Shown here: piece after piece, positions 27,601 to 36,015 of the stretch
Numbering within the stretch: the stretch's first letter is position 1
Layout of the letters: every line of letters begins with the position of its first letter
Assembly (NCBI GenBank): GCA_964458705.1
Contig: CAYWKD010000002.1
Span: forward strand, 1-64,000
Length of the DNA stretch: 64,000 bases
Direction: 5' to 3'
Source of the DNA: JAAUTG01 sp964458705
GTDB lineage: Bacteria > Bacteroidota > Bacteroidia > Chitinophagales > Saprospiraceae
Position numbers and translations under genes: made by a program
Notes under the pieces: model-generated
Databases searched by the model: none
Seen by the model: only the letters and a program-made list of their open reading frames with translations
Told to the model about the DNA's origin: nothing

Positions 27601-29284
27601 GCCTTTATGGACTGCACTTGATAACACGCTTGATGATACACTAGGTTTGCAGGTTACTGCCAATCCAAGGAAATTCACGAAGTACTTTGTGTCCATCGAA
27701 AATGAGGGATGTCAACTGATGGATTCAGTCGTTGTAGTCGTGGATTCGCTGCCAGCAGATTTATCTATTATGCCAGCAGATACTATGATTTGTGAGGGCA
27801 ATTTTGTTCAGCTAGTCTCTCCAATTTATGAGCCATTTGAGTTTCCAGATATTGATTTTCAGTGGACGCCACAGACTGGACAGCAGACACCTGACAGCCT
27901 TTATAATTTAGTAGTAACACCAGATACAACTCGGTTTTATTTCAGAGCAACAACAAACGGTGCTTGTGCGGCATTGGACTCCGCTAAAATTGAGGTAAAT
28001 CCACTTCCAGAGCTTGAAATCAGGCCAGCAGACGCTAGGATTTGTCCAGGTGAAACAGTGCAGCTAGAAGTCGTGCAGACCAATGATGTACCTATTGATC
28101 CAGAATCGTATATGTGGATGCCAATGGAAGGGCTGAGTGCTGCGAATATTCCAAACCCTACTGCCAATCTACCCGGCAGCTATAATGTAGAAGTGATGTC
28201 CGACAAAATGTGTCCAGGTTCGGCTTCTGTTTTTATTGAGGGCTTAGCTTCACCAGCCTTTCTACCACCTGAAAGCACCACGATTTGTCCGGGGGAGTCA
28301 GTACAGTTAAACACAGCCGTTACAGAGGGCGCAACTTATACTTGGACTTCTACCGACCCAACCTTTGGAACGGTAACGGATGCAACTCCAATCGTTACCC
28401 CAACTGAAACGACGACTTACACTTTAATTGCACAAAATGAAGACTGCCCAGCTATTGAAGAAATAGTAGTGATTGATGTACTCACACCACCTACAATAAC
28501 TATTGATGGAAATCCGAATTATTGTATTGGGGAATTTACAGAATTGACTGCTTCAGCAGGTATTAATGGAAATTATATCTGGCGATTTGAAGGCAATGAT
28601 GAAATTTTGAGTACAGAGGCTTCTATTACCGTCAATGATACAGCACCTAGAACTTATTTAGTAACATTTGAATATGCCTGTGGTGTTGTAACGCAGACCA
28701 TTACGGTCAATCCACAAGAACAAATTGATATTCTGAATGTCATTGCCACTAACAATGATGGTGCTGAAGTGGATACCTTATTTGAGGGCGCTACTGTATT
28801 TTTAGATGCAGAACTATCAACCAATCTCGGTGATGCAACAATTGAGTGGTTTGTAAATGGTGTGTCATTTGATACTGGCACAGCGGCGACCTCGACTACG
28901 GCTACGGTAGTCGGATTTGCTGATTTTGAAGTGGTCGTTACAACCGCAAGCGGCTGTGAATCGCGTAGAAATATTCGAATTTTAATCGTTCCAGCAGAAA
29001 TTAGAGTACCCAATGCTTTCACGCCAAATGGAGATGGTAGAAATGATGTTTTTAGAATTATTTATCCAAATGGATTAGTTATTGAATCGTTCAATATGAG
29101 CGTTTATAGTCGTTGGGGAAATTTAGTTTTTGAAACGGATAATCCTGACGAAGGCTGGAACGGAAGAAAGAATAATAACGGTGAGCCACTTCCATCTGAC
29201 GTTTATGTTTATTATTACACTGTAAAATTAGCAGGAATGAGTGAATCAGAAACTGTACAAGGGGAAGTCGTATTAGTAAGGTGA
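24689..29284 (+). CDS. Large T9SS-secreted surface adhesin with gliding motility-associated C-terminal domain
   Basis: The protein has 1531 residues with a signal peptide (residues 1-22, ending TIYAQ). A Cys-containing region follows, and then a CUB-like domain at about 180-290 (CSGTLFDSGGPDANYNN, FDVLTFFAG, LQFVSDFVTRRPGFELNW). Further beta domains lead into about nine Ig/PKD-like units between roughly 625 and 1330, each opening with an 'ICxGxxVxL'-type strand and ending in 'TTTYTL/V'. The final 90 residues (VPNAFTPNGDGRNDVF, YSRWGNLVFET, DEGWNGRKNNNGEPLPSDVYVYYYT) form the CHU_C/type B sorting domain that directs secretion through the type IX system. It likely acts as a cell-surface or matrix adhesin; the ligand is unknown. 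Confidence 0.92.
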   Translation: MRMRHFQLFFLFISFSLTTIYAQPSNDDCVNSIDLGTAPNCQTDVIYTNVAATASNIGNNNSPTCFVGGTTQRDVWFQFTTSPDIEEYIIRVDGIQGDNAPLRNPQLTLYRGSCGSLSELRCVSAENGQSSIALNVGRLPANLTFFLRINDYTASELPNAGDFAVCIEEFVPAINMGEVGSTTACSGTLFDSGGPDANYNNGENATFKICPDQPSSCIQFDLVSYDLEFGFDVLTFFAGEDVNAPIIARITGADLGDPFPIQASSECVTLQFVSDFVTRRPGFELNWRCNTAGCSPTSLDEVTAITSLPFSGNFTSCGVPATFGQTACGTDIFLNGPEKVFSFTSPGDLCATISISNAAENTGILVLDGLPTDTSSTCVAEATNGFIRNANFEEPGTYYIVVAQPLGCTDFDLSVEASDCTLSGSLLDALCNPLNGCADADGGLPSLFVFQDGFQDIELQEFNNSGCWQNEGLQADFFWFTIEAQADGKFGFLLESDDVASDIDFNVWGPFTNEQACKNKASIINIIENNQPIRSSWSPSAGQTGLVDIHPIFRYEVNDAYDCITPILPSPLGDDFVRPIDAQEGDVYVVLINDFGDDIQNNGILVDWSPSDPEVLERVPVEVVTQDAEICQGGSVQLELSSGIDNITWTPSASLSCDDCLNPIASPTQTTTYTAVVSGVCTQDTVQVTVNVLGIEAGEDITICSGEDFQVSAGSDFSDATYQWTAPAEVILSCTDCPNPIISSSIAGTYTITVSLDAPDCPSMDEFILTVLQAPAPEFDVAESGAICNGESIDLGSTNNNSNLVYAWRSEPVGFVSDLPNPNVEPDSTTQYFVSVTNGICPTPSTDSVLVEVATAPIFDIVSDTTICEGDTLLMGLTETEEGVTYSWSGPSIADFENAASLNTLATPRTTGTYTLTATRGACVETKSVNIEVTEIGLAFAEGIMDTVRVCLGEELILQLDSLQTRPTSAQPLWTALDNTLDDTLGLQVTANPRKFTKYFVSIENEGCQLMDSVVVVVDSLPADLSIMPADTMICEGNFVQLVSPIYEPFEFPDIDFQWTPQTGQQTPDSLYNLVVTPDTTRFYFRATTNGACAALDSAKIEVNPLPELEIRPADARICPGETVQLEVVQTNDVPIDPESYMWMPMEGLSAANIPNPTANLPGSYNVEVMSDKMCPGSASVFIEGLASPAFLPPESTTICPGESVQLNTAVTEGATYTWTSTDPTFGTVTDATPIVTPTETTTYTLIAQNEDCPAIEEIVVIDVLTPPTITIDGNPNYCIGEFTELTASAGINGNYIWRFEGNDEILSTEASITVNDTAPRTYLVTFEYACGVVTQTITVNPQEQIDILNVIATNNDGAEVDTLFEGATVFLDAELSTNLGDATIEWFVNGVSFDTGTAATSTTATVVGFADFEVVVTTASGCESRRNIRILIVPAEIRVPNAFTPNGDGRNDVFRIIYPNGLVIESFNMSVYSRWGNLVFETDNPDEGWNGRKNNNGEPLPSDVYVYYYTVKLAGMSESETVQGEVVLVR

Positions 29285-29319
29285 TTCCTCTTTAGTAACG
29301 GATAAAAAATAATCTAACA

Positions 29320-29618
29320 ATGAAAGTAACCTTTTATGGACACTCATGCTTTGGTGTAGAAACTGCTGGAAAACAACTCTTGTTTGATCCTTTTATATCG
29401 CCAAGCGAATTAGCAAAAGCTGTTGACATTGATAATATTGCTATGAAGATGCTATTATTGCTAGTAATTTCATCGAATGCGATAATATCATAGGTTGCCA
29501 TTATGATACATTTGGATATATCAAAATAGAGCATGGGGTCGTTATTGAAGCCTTTGAAGCAGCAGAGAAAACATTAACTTTACCAACGATCGGAGCTACT
29601 TTTAGCCCGATTCAATAG
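29320..29618 (+). pseudogene. Internally deleted metal-dependent hydrolase (UPF0173-like)
   Basis: The first 40 codons read MKVTFYGHSCFGVETAGKQL, then LFDPFISPSELAKAVDIDNI, the N terminus of the UPF0173 metallo-beta-lactamase-fold hydrolases. From about 29442 a different frame reads YEDAIIASNFIECDNIIGCH, then YDTFGYIKIEHG, and ends PTIGATFSPIQ at the TAG of 29616-29618. That is the family's C terminus. The middle of about 145 residues, including the HxHxDH metal site, is missing, and the junction near 29438-29442 shifts frame, so translation from the ATG stops at 29491. The remnant cannot be functional. It lies between the adhesin gene and parA. Confidence 0.85.
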
Positions 29619-29687
29619 GCATTGGTGAAACTTTTAACTAAAAAGAGGAAAGGTAGCTGAAACTGATTACTCACAAACAGACATTCT

Positions 29688-30485
29688 ATGGGAAAAGTAA
29701 TTGCAATAGCTAATCAGAAAGGAGGCGTAGGAAAAACAACTACCGCCATTAATCTTGCGGCTTGCTTAGCAGTGCTAGAAAAAAAAATATTACTAATAGA
29801 CTCTGATCCACAGGCAAATAGCACTTCTGGAGTAGGCGTTGACCTCAATATGGTCGAACTCAGTACTTACGATTGCATGGTGAGTGATATTGATCCAAAA
29901 GATGCGATCATTAAAACAGAAACGCCCAACCTTTATGTCATTCCTTCTAGTATTGACTTGGTCAATGCAGACTTGCAATTGGTCAATTTGGAAGATCGTG
30001 AGTTTGTCATGAAGAGTATTATAGATCATTTAAAAGATGACTTCGACTACATTTTTATTGACTGTTTGCCGTCTTTAGGTATCGTTACTGTAAATGCTTT
30101 GACGGCTGCGGACACAGTGCTAGTGCCGGTGCAGTGTGAGTTCTACTCCCTAGAGGGCTTAGGTTTATTACAAAATTCAATTAATGCGGTTAAGAGCAGC
30201 CTAAATCCACAGCTAGAAATTGAAGGAATTCTGCTTTCTATGTACGATAGCCGTTTACGGTTAGCCAATATTGTTGTGGAAGAAGTGCGTGAAATTTTTA
30301 AGGAGAAGGTTTATGACACCATTATCCATAGAAATTCAAAAATTGGTGAAGCACCCAACCTTGGCTTACCAATCGTGATGTACGATGCTGCTAGCAAGGG
30401 TTCTATCAACTTCCTTAACCTAGCAAAAGAGTTTTTGATTAAAAATAATGATACTGTTAAAACTCAAGCAACAGCAGTAGTATAA
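29688..30485 (+). CDS. parA: Chromosome-partitioning ATPase ParA/Soj
   Basis: ParA is a deviant-Walker ATPase that forms nucleotide-dependent gradients on the nucleoid to move ParB-parS complexes. The 265-residue protein has KGGVGKTTTAINLAACLA at the N terminus, LLIDSDPQANSTSGVG (Walker A'), and DYIFIDCLPSLGIVTVNALTAAD (Walker B and switch). Typical C-terminal text is RNSKIGEAPNLGLPIVMYD. The length and lack of an N-terminal DNA-binding extension fit chromosomal Soj. parB begins 187 bp downstream; no parS-like palindrome was seen in the gap. Confidence 0.96.
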   Translation: MGKVIAIANQKGGVGKTTTAINLAACLAVLEKKILLIDSDPQANSTSGVGVDLNMVELSTYDCMVSDIDPKDAIIKTETPNLYVIPSSIDLVNADLQLVNLEDREFVMKSIIDHLKDDFDYIFIDCLPSLGIVTVNALTAADTVLVPVQCEFYSLEGLGLLQNSINAVKSSLNPQLEIEGILLSMYDSRLRLANIVVEEVREIFKEKVYDTIIHRNSKIGEAPNLGLPIVMYDAASKGSINFLNLAKEFLIKNNDTVKTQATAVV

Positions 30486-30672
30486 TAAAAAGATTGCTTC
30501 GCTGAGAAAAGAGGAATCAAGAGAAATTAAAGAGCGTTTAACTCAGATAACTAGAATCTTAAACTGAGGTCGGTTCATTATTTTTATTCCAACTACAAAC
30601 CTACTAAGCGGATGAGTAGTCTCTGCTTCCTGTTTTTTCGACGAAATAATTTCAATAAAATTTTTCAAAAGA

Positions 30673-31941
30673 ATGGCAAAGAAGACGATCAATAGAGATG
30701 ACCTCAGAGCAAAATTTAAGAGTAGATCATCTGTACTAAACAAGAAAGATGTACTACTCAAAGACCTCAGTGCAAAAGAGGAAAGTGAGAAAAAAAAGGT
30801 AGTCAAGGAGCTTTCCAATGCCGTAGTGGATATTCCAATTGAAGACATCGAAGCCAATCCCGAACAGCCCCGTAAGGACTTTGACAAAGAAGCGCTACAA
30901 GAATTAGCTGATTCTATAAAGACCTATGGCTTAATTCAACCCATCACTGTTCGGCACATTAAGGAAACAGGAAAGTTCCAAATTATTTCTGGAGAGCGTC
31001 GATATCGTGCCTCCAAAATAGCTGAAATCAAAGAAATACCTGCTTATGTGCGTATTGCAGATGACAATTTTATGCTAGAAATGGCACTCGTTGAGAACAT
31101 TCAACGAGAAGATTTGAATGCCATTGAAATTGCAACTACTTACGACCGCTTGATCGAAGAGTTTCAACTGACGCAAGAGCAACTAGCAGAACGAGTGGGC
31201 AAAAAACGCAGTACCGTAACCAACTATCTAAACATTCTGCATTTGCCACCAGTCATCAAAAATGGCTTAAAAGAACAAATTATCTCTACGGGTCATGCCA
31301 AAGCCATTAAAGGTGTTGACCATAAAGTGATTCAAGAAGGGCTGTTTCATAGGACGGTTCAAGAAGGGCTTTCGGTCAGAGAATTAGAACGCATCGTTAG
31401 AACCATCAAATCTATTCATGGTGGTGGACTTTTGAATACAATTGCACACAAAGTAGGCGATGAATCGCTCTCTACCTCAGACTTGATGACGCTTATTAAC
31501 GCCTTACAAAAAATCGAAAGTCCTCTACTTCGCAATACTTTGTACGAACGTGTTTTTGATGTGGAAGAAAATTTTACTACACAAAATTTAGAAGATGTAA
31601 CTCGCTTCTTAGATGGCATAGAAGACTTGGAATTAAAACAAGAACTGTACAACCAAATAAGTGAAGGGCGCACTTCTCTGGTTGAATTAGGCGCATTTTC
31701 AGGTAAGTTTTTAGCAAAAAAAGCTAAAGCAGCCGAACTGCAAAAAGAAAAAGCATCAGCAAAGGCTCTTACTAAACTAAATTTAGAATATCAAACGCAG
31801 GAGCGATTCCTAAAAGAATATTTTGAAGTGCCCGTTTCGTTAAAAATAAAAGAAACAGGAGAAGGCATGATTACTATTCCATTCAAAAATGTTGAAGCAT
31901 TCAATGAGATATTGGATAAAATCAAGAATGGAGAACTGTAG
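30673..31941 (+). CDS. parB: Chromosome-partitioning protein ParB (long form)
   Basis: ParB binds parS and spreads as a CTP-dependent clamp. The 422-residue protein has a basic N-terminal ParA-contact region, the CTP-binding motif GERRYRA at 107-113, ENIQREDLNAIE at 141-152, and the helix-turn-helix region TQEQLAERVGKKRSTVTNYL at 167-186. Compared with Bacteroidota ParB as I remember it (about 300 residues), there is an added helical segment at about residues 250-365. The C terminus (GEGMITIPFKNVEAFNEILDKI) is the usual Bacteroidota ending. It is followed 40 bp later by a DUF5683 gene, the normal neighbour in this phylum. Confidence 0.95.
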   Translation: MAKKTINRDDLRAKFKSRSSVLNKKDVLLKDLSAKEESEKKKVVKELSNAVVDIPIEDIEANPEQPRKDFDKEALQELADSIKTYGLIQPITVRHIKETGKFQIISGERRYRASKIAEIKEIPAYVRIADDNFMLEMALVENIQREDLNAIEIATTYDRLIEEFQLTQEQLAERVGKKRSTVTNYLNILHLPPVIKNGLKEQIISTGHAKAIKGVDHKVIQEGLFHRTVQEGLSVRELERIVRTIKSIHGGGLLNTIAHKVGDESLSTSDLMTLINALQKIESPLLRNTLYERVFDVEENFTTQNLEDVTRFLDGIEDLELKQELYNQISEGRTSLVELGAFSGKFLAKKAKAAELQKEKASAKALTKLNLEYQTQERFLKEYFEVPVSLKIKETGEGMITIPFKNVEAFNEILDKIKNGEL

Positions 31942-31981
31942 TATTTTCTTTAGAAAAAATCTATTTTGATAACTACTAACA

Positions 31982-32674
31982 ATGAGAAAAATACTATTTC
32001 TTGTATTACTGTTGGCAGAAATTCATCCGATGTTGGCACAAAATGAAACAGACTCACTCGCTCGCCAAGCAGAGTTGCAAACAGCTATACTTACGCCGTC
32101 CGATAGTGTGAACGTTCAAGATTCGATATTAGTGAAAGAAAGTGATTATCCCAATCCGAAAAAAGCTGCCTTACTCAGTTTAGTTATTCCGGGAGCTGGA
32201 CATATCTACAATAAACGCGGGACATGGTGGAAGTTACCTTTGACCTTAGGTGCATTGGGAGGAGCTATTGTTGCCATTGATTACAATGGAAAAAATTACA
32301 GACTTTTACAAGATGCTTACTGTACAAAATTAATTAATAGCGGCGCCAGAGACTCCACGGCTAATCCATGTACAGCCCTTTCAAATTATACGCTTAACAA
32401 TCTAGCTACTTACAACTTCCTAGTAGAAAGTCCAAATTATACTTCTGCATCGCTTCGATCGTTAAGAGATAAATATGACAAACAATATCAGCTCTCATGG
32501 ATTGGCTTAGTTATTGGGCATTTGGTATTGAATGGAGCATGGTCATTTGTGGATGCCCACCTCAACGACTTTGATATCAATGATGACTTATCCATACAGA
32601 TTCAGCCGCGTATTGAAACCACTCCCACATTCACTGCATCAGGTGTTCGTATTGGTGTTACTTTAACATTTTGA
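31982..32674 (+). CDS. DUF5683 family membrane-associated protein
   Basis: The 230-residue protein has a signal peptide (cleavage after MLAQ, residue about 20). A DUF5683 core starts at NPKKAALLSLVIPGAGHIYN and continues KRGTWWKLPLTLGALGGAIVAIDY, giving one or two membrane segments. A second hydrophobic part (LSWIGLVIGHLVLNGAWSFVDAHL) lies near the C terminus before a beta-rich tail. The family is Bacteroidota-specific, of unknown function, and is regularly found just after parB, as here. In many genomes dapB and lepB come next; here a TPR gene follows instead. Confidence 0.85.
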   Translation: MRKILFLVLLLAEIHPMLAQNETDSLARQAELQTAILTPSDSVNVQDSILVKESDYPNPKKAALLSLVIPGAGHIYNKRGTWWKLPLTLGALGGAIVAIDYNGKNYRLLQDAYCTKLINSGARDSTANPCTALSNYTLNNLATYNFLVESPNYTSASLRSLRDKYDKQYQLSWIGLVIGHLVLNGAWSFVDAHLNDFDINDDLSIQIQPRIETTPTFTASGVRIGVTLTF

Positions 32675-32703
32675 GCAGGTCACCACTTTTTTTTGTATTT
32701 TTG
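32671..32703 (+). promoter_or_regulatory. Candidate promoter of the TPR gene
   Basis: TTG at 32671-32673, 22 bp, then TATTTTTG at 32696-32703 fits the Bacteroidota consensus with a slightly long spacer. It would give a leader of about 95 nt. The TTG overlaps the end of the preceding gene. Confidence 0.5.
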
Positions 32704-32804
32704 AGTAATAAAAGTTATCGGATTGATGGTTTCTAGTTAATATGGCAACATATGGGATTAAATAACTCATTAATCTGTTTTACTTAGCAAAGAAAATTCA
32801 CACG

Positions 32805-35800
32805 ATGAAATTGAAAAATAGCTTAATCGGTACTATTTTCTTACTATGCAGTATTCAATGGCTGAATGCACAAAAAACAACCGTTTTTACAGAAGCCAAT
32901 GAAGCCTACAAGCATGGTTTAGAATTGTTTTATAAAGGAGTGTATGGTGCTGCACAAACCCAATTTCAACAATCCCTCAATTTATTATTACCTGAAAATG
33001 AGGCACAGTCAGAAACGCTACGGAACAAAGCCAAACTTTATATTGCACGCTGCGCAGTTCGTCAAGAGCTACCCGATGGTGAAAGACTAATGTTGGATTT
33101 TATCCGCTCCACTGCACCTGATCCCTCCTCGAATGAGGCACTAATTGAGCTAGCAAATTATTACTTCAATGCTAGAGAATATAACAAAGCCATTGAATAT
33201 TATGACCTTGCTCCAACTAATGCCTTGACCTTGAAAGAACGGAGCGAAGTGCTCTTTAGAAAAGGTTATTCTTATTTTGCACAAAAAGATTTTGGACGCG
33301 CCAAAAACAGCTTTGAACCAATCAAAAATGCTCAAACCGAATACTATTATCCTACAAACTATTATTTAGGATTAGTGTATTTCTTTGAAGGCAAATACAA
33401 CGACGCTATCAAGAACTTCAAAATCGTAGAACGTTCCAATATTAATAAATATACTTCTGTTCTGCCTTATTACTTAGCTCAAATTTATTTTGTTGAGGGG
33501 CAGTACGATGAGCTATTGGACTATACCAGACCCAAGTTGAATGAAGGAGGTATTCGAAACTTGAAAGAAATTTATCAGCTAGTTGGGCAAGCTTATTTTG
33601 AAAAAGGTCAGTATCAAAATGCCTTACCTTACTTTGAGTACTATGCGGAGCGATCTAGCAAAATGCGAGAAGAAGAATTTTATCAGCTAGGCTTTGTCTA
33701 TATGGAAGCCAACCGACCTAAAAAAGCAATACAATATTTGGAAGAGTTGAAGGATGTGGACAGTAAACTAGGACAAAATGCAGTCTTCAATCTAGGTAGG
33801 CTGTATCTTTCAACAAGAGATTACAACTCTGCTAGAAGTGCTTTCTACCAAGCTGCCCGATCAGAATACGATCTTCAGGTACAAGATGATGCCTTATTTA
33901 ACTATGCCAAACTTTCCTATGAGTTGAAATACGACCGTGATGCTATCAGTGCCTTACAGTTAATTACACCCACTTCTCGGCACTACACAGAAGCTCAATC
34001 ACTGATGGGGCAGATTTTCTTGGACACTAGAGATTATGAGCGTGCATTAGTAACGCTAAAAGGACTGCCGCGCTTGACGCCAGAATTGAGGGAAGCCCTG
34101 CAAAAGGTAACTTATCTTAGAGGGCTACAATTGTATCAAACTGGAGATGCCAATCAAGCAGAATCTTACTTCAAAGAGTCCTTAGAAACGCCTGTTGACC
34201 AAGAAACAAAAGCACTTGCTTTATTTTGGCTAGGAGATATTGAGCATAAGAAAAAACGCTATGCCGAAAGCAGCCGATATATGAATCAGTTCTTAACGCT
34301 GGCTCGAGTTTTAAAAGACTTGCCAGATGAGTCTTCTGCTGCCATGGCAAATTATATTCAAGGCTACAACTATTTAAAACAAGAAAATTATACAGGTGCA
34401 CTAGACTATTTTCAAGATGCAGTGCGAAATATTAAACGAAACAGTCCTTTCATTACAAGCGCACAAGTGAAGGACAAAATTCTTGGTGATGCTACGCTGC
34501 GAGCAGGCGATTGTTTGTTCAAACGCAATCAATACGCACAAGCCATTCAATACTATGATGAGGCAGTCAATAAAAAATATACTGGATTCGTCTATGCCCT
34601 TTATCAGAAAGCTATTATTGAAGGACTTCGCGGCAATACAACCAATAAAATTTTAGCACTAGAACGAATTGTCGATAACTATGCCCGTTCGCCTTATGCC
34701 GATGATGCCTTGCTACAGTTGGGAATCACCTATCAAGAAATTGGACGACTTGGACAAGCCGCTGCACCACTCGAAATCTTAGTACGCGACTACCGTGAAA
34801 AGTCTGATTTAATCAACCAAGCGCTAGTGCAATTAGGCTTAATCAATTATAATCAAGGAGCAAAAGAGACTGCCATCAATTATTACAAGCAGATATTTTC
34901 CAACAATCCAGAGCCTAATGAGGCACAAACAGCCTTGAAAGCATTAGAAGAAATTTATGTGAACGACTTAGGAGATGCAGATGCCTACTTTGCATTTCTA
35001 AGAACAATACCTGGCTACGATGTCAACACGATGGGGCGAGACTCCATCAACTTCCGGGCAGCCGAAGCACAATTTGAAAACGGTAACTATCGCAGAGCTA
35101 TTGAGAATTACAATCAGTACATCGGTAAATTCCCAAATGGACGCAATGTTCTACTGGCGCACTATCGCAGAGGGGATGCTTACAGTGCCTTAAAGTTATA
35201 CAGCAATTCCCTGATTGATTATGAGTATGTCATTAACAAAGGGCCGAGTAACTATTACAGGAAAGCACTAGAAAAAGCCGCCATTATAGCTTATAATCAT
35301 GAACAAGATTTTCAACGCTCCTACGACCTTTATGCTAAACTTATAGAAGTGGCAGATAATAGCAACTTACAATTGGAAGCTCAATTAGGTGCGTTGCGCT
35401 CCGCTTATCGTGCTAACTTGACTAATGATGTATATGATCTCTCCAGAAAAGTAGCTGAGAATCAACTGGCAACACAGGATCAAATTGCCTTTGCTAATTT
35501 CTACTTCGGGAAGATTTCTTATGATAGAAAAAATTACGATGATGCTCTTACTGCTTTTCAACAAGTAGCCGACAGCAATGATACGGAGCAAGCAGCTGAA
35601 GCTAGATACCTAATAGCTTACATCTACTACCTACGCCGAGACTTGGATAAAGCACAAGAAATCGCTATTAATTCTAATCGTGAGAGTTCAAGATACCCAT
35701 TTTGGGTAGCTAAAAGTATCATTTTACTGTCTGATATTCTAGCAGAAAAAGGCGATTTATTCAATGCGCGTGCGGCACTTGAAGCGCTACTCGAGAACTA

Positions 35801-35933
35801 CGATGGCGATCAAGACCTCGTCCAAACAGCAAGAGATAAATTGCAGCAGCTCAATCGAAGAATAGAAGCCGACAGTCGCATTGATAAATCAACTGATGGC
35901 TTTCTAGATGATACAGGTAATGGTGGCAATTAG
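32805..35933 (+). CDS. Large periplasmic tetratricopeptide-repeat protein
   Basis: The 1042-residue protein has a signal peptide (about 22 residues, ending LNAQ). Nearly the whole mature chain consists of TPR-type helical pairs such as EALIELANYYFNAREYNKAIEYYDLA, AVFNLGRLYLSTRDYNSARSAFYQAA and ALLQLGITYQEIGRLGQAAAPLEIL. These extend to about residue 1000 and are followed by a polar tail, DKSTDGFLDDTGNGGN. It resembles the long TPR proteins of Bacteroidota annotated as outer-membrane assembly (BamD/YbgF-like) or gliding-related. A scaffolding role in the periplasm is likely, and the exact partner is unknown. valS follows 82 bp later. Confidence 0.85.
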   Translation: MKLKNSLIGTIFLLCSIQWLNAQKTTVFTEANEAYKHGLELFYKGVYGAAQTQFQQSLNLLLPENEAQSETLRNKAKLYIARCAVRQELPDGERLMLDFIRSTAPDPSSNEALIELANYYFNAREYNKAIEYYDLAPTNALTLKERSEVLFRKGYSYFAQKDFGRAKNSFEPIKNAQTEYYYPTNYYLGLVYFFEGKYNDAIKNFKIVERSNINKYTSVLPYYLAQIYFVEGQYDELLDYTRPKLNEGGIRNLKEIYQLVGQAYFEKGQYQNALPYFEYYAERSSKMREEEFYQLGFVYMEANRPKKAIQYLEELKDVDSKLGQNAVFNLGRLYLSTRDYNSARSAFYQAARSEYDLQVQDDALFNYAKLSYELKYDRDAISALQLITPTSRHYTEAQSLMGQIFLDTRDYERALVTLKGLPRLTPELREALQKVTYLRGLQLYQTGDANQAESYFKESLETPVDQETKALALFWLGDIEHKKKRYAESSRYMNQFLTLARVLKDLPDESSAAMANYIQGYNYLKQENYTGALDYFQDAVRNIKRNSPFITSAQVKDKILGDATLRAGDCLFKRNQYAQAIQYYDEAVNKKYTGFVYALYQKAIIEGLRGNTTNKILALERIVDNYARSPYADDALLQLGITYQEIGRLGQAAAPLEILVRDYREKSDLINQALVQLGLINYNQGAKETAINYYKQIFSNNPEPNEAQTALKALEEIYVNDLGDADAYFAFLRTIPGYDVNTMGRDSINFRAAEAQFENGNYRRAIENYNQYIGKFPNGRNVLLAHYRRGDAYSALKLYSNSLIDYEYVINKGPSNYYRKALEKAAIIAYNHEQDFQRSYDLYAKLIEVADNSNLQLEAQLGALRSAYRANLTNDVYDLSRKVAENQLATQDQIAFANFYFGKISYDRKNYDDALTAFQQVADSNDTEQAAEARYLIAYIYYLRRDLDKAQEIAINSNRESSRYPFWVAKSIILLSDILAEKGDLFNARAALEALLENYDGDQDLVQTARDKLQQLNRRIEADSRIDKSTDGFLDDTGNGGN

Positions 35934-36015
35934 TATGCAATGGTGAACAAACTCAATAGATACTTTGTATCGAATCAAAAAAATACTGAAAATTTTAAAA
36001 AGTTTTAGATAAAGC

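Noticed and set aside
28654..29022. 122-residue frame antisense to the adhesin
   Set aside because: Shadow of a Thr/Val-rich coding sequence; the + strand domain structure is unambiguous.
30486..30672. parS site between parA and parB
   Set aside because: No 14-16-bp palindrome resembling parS in this gap.
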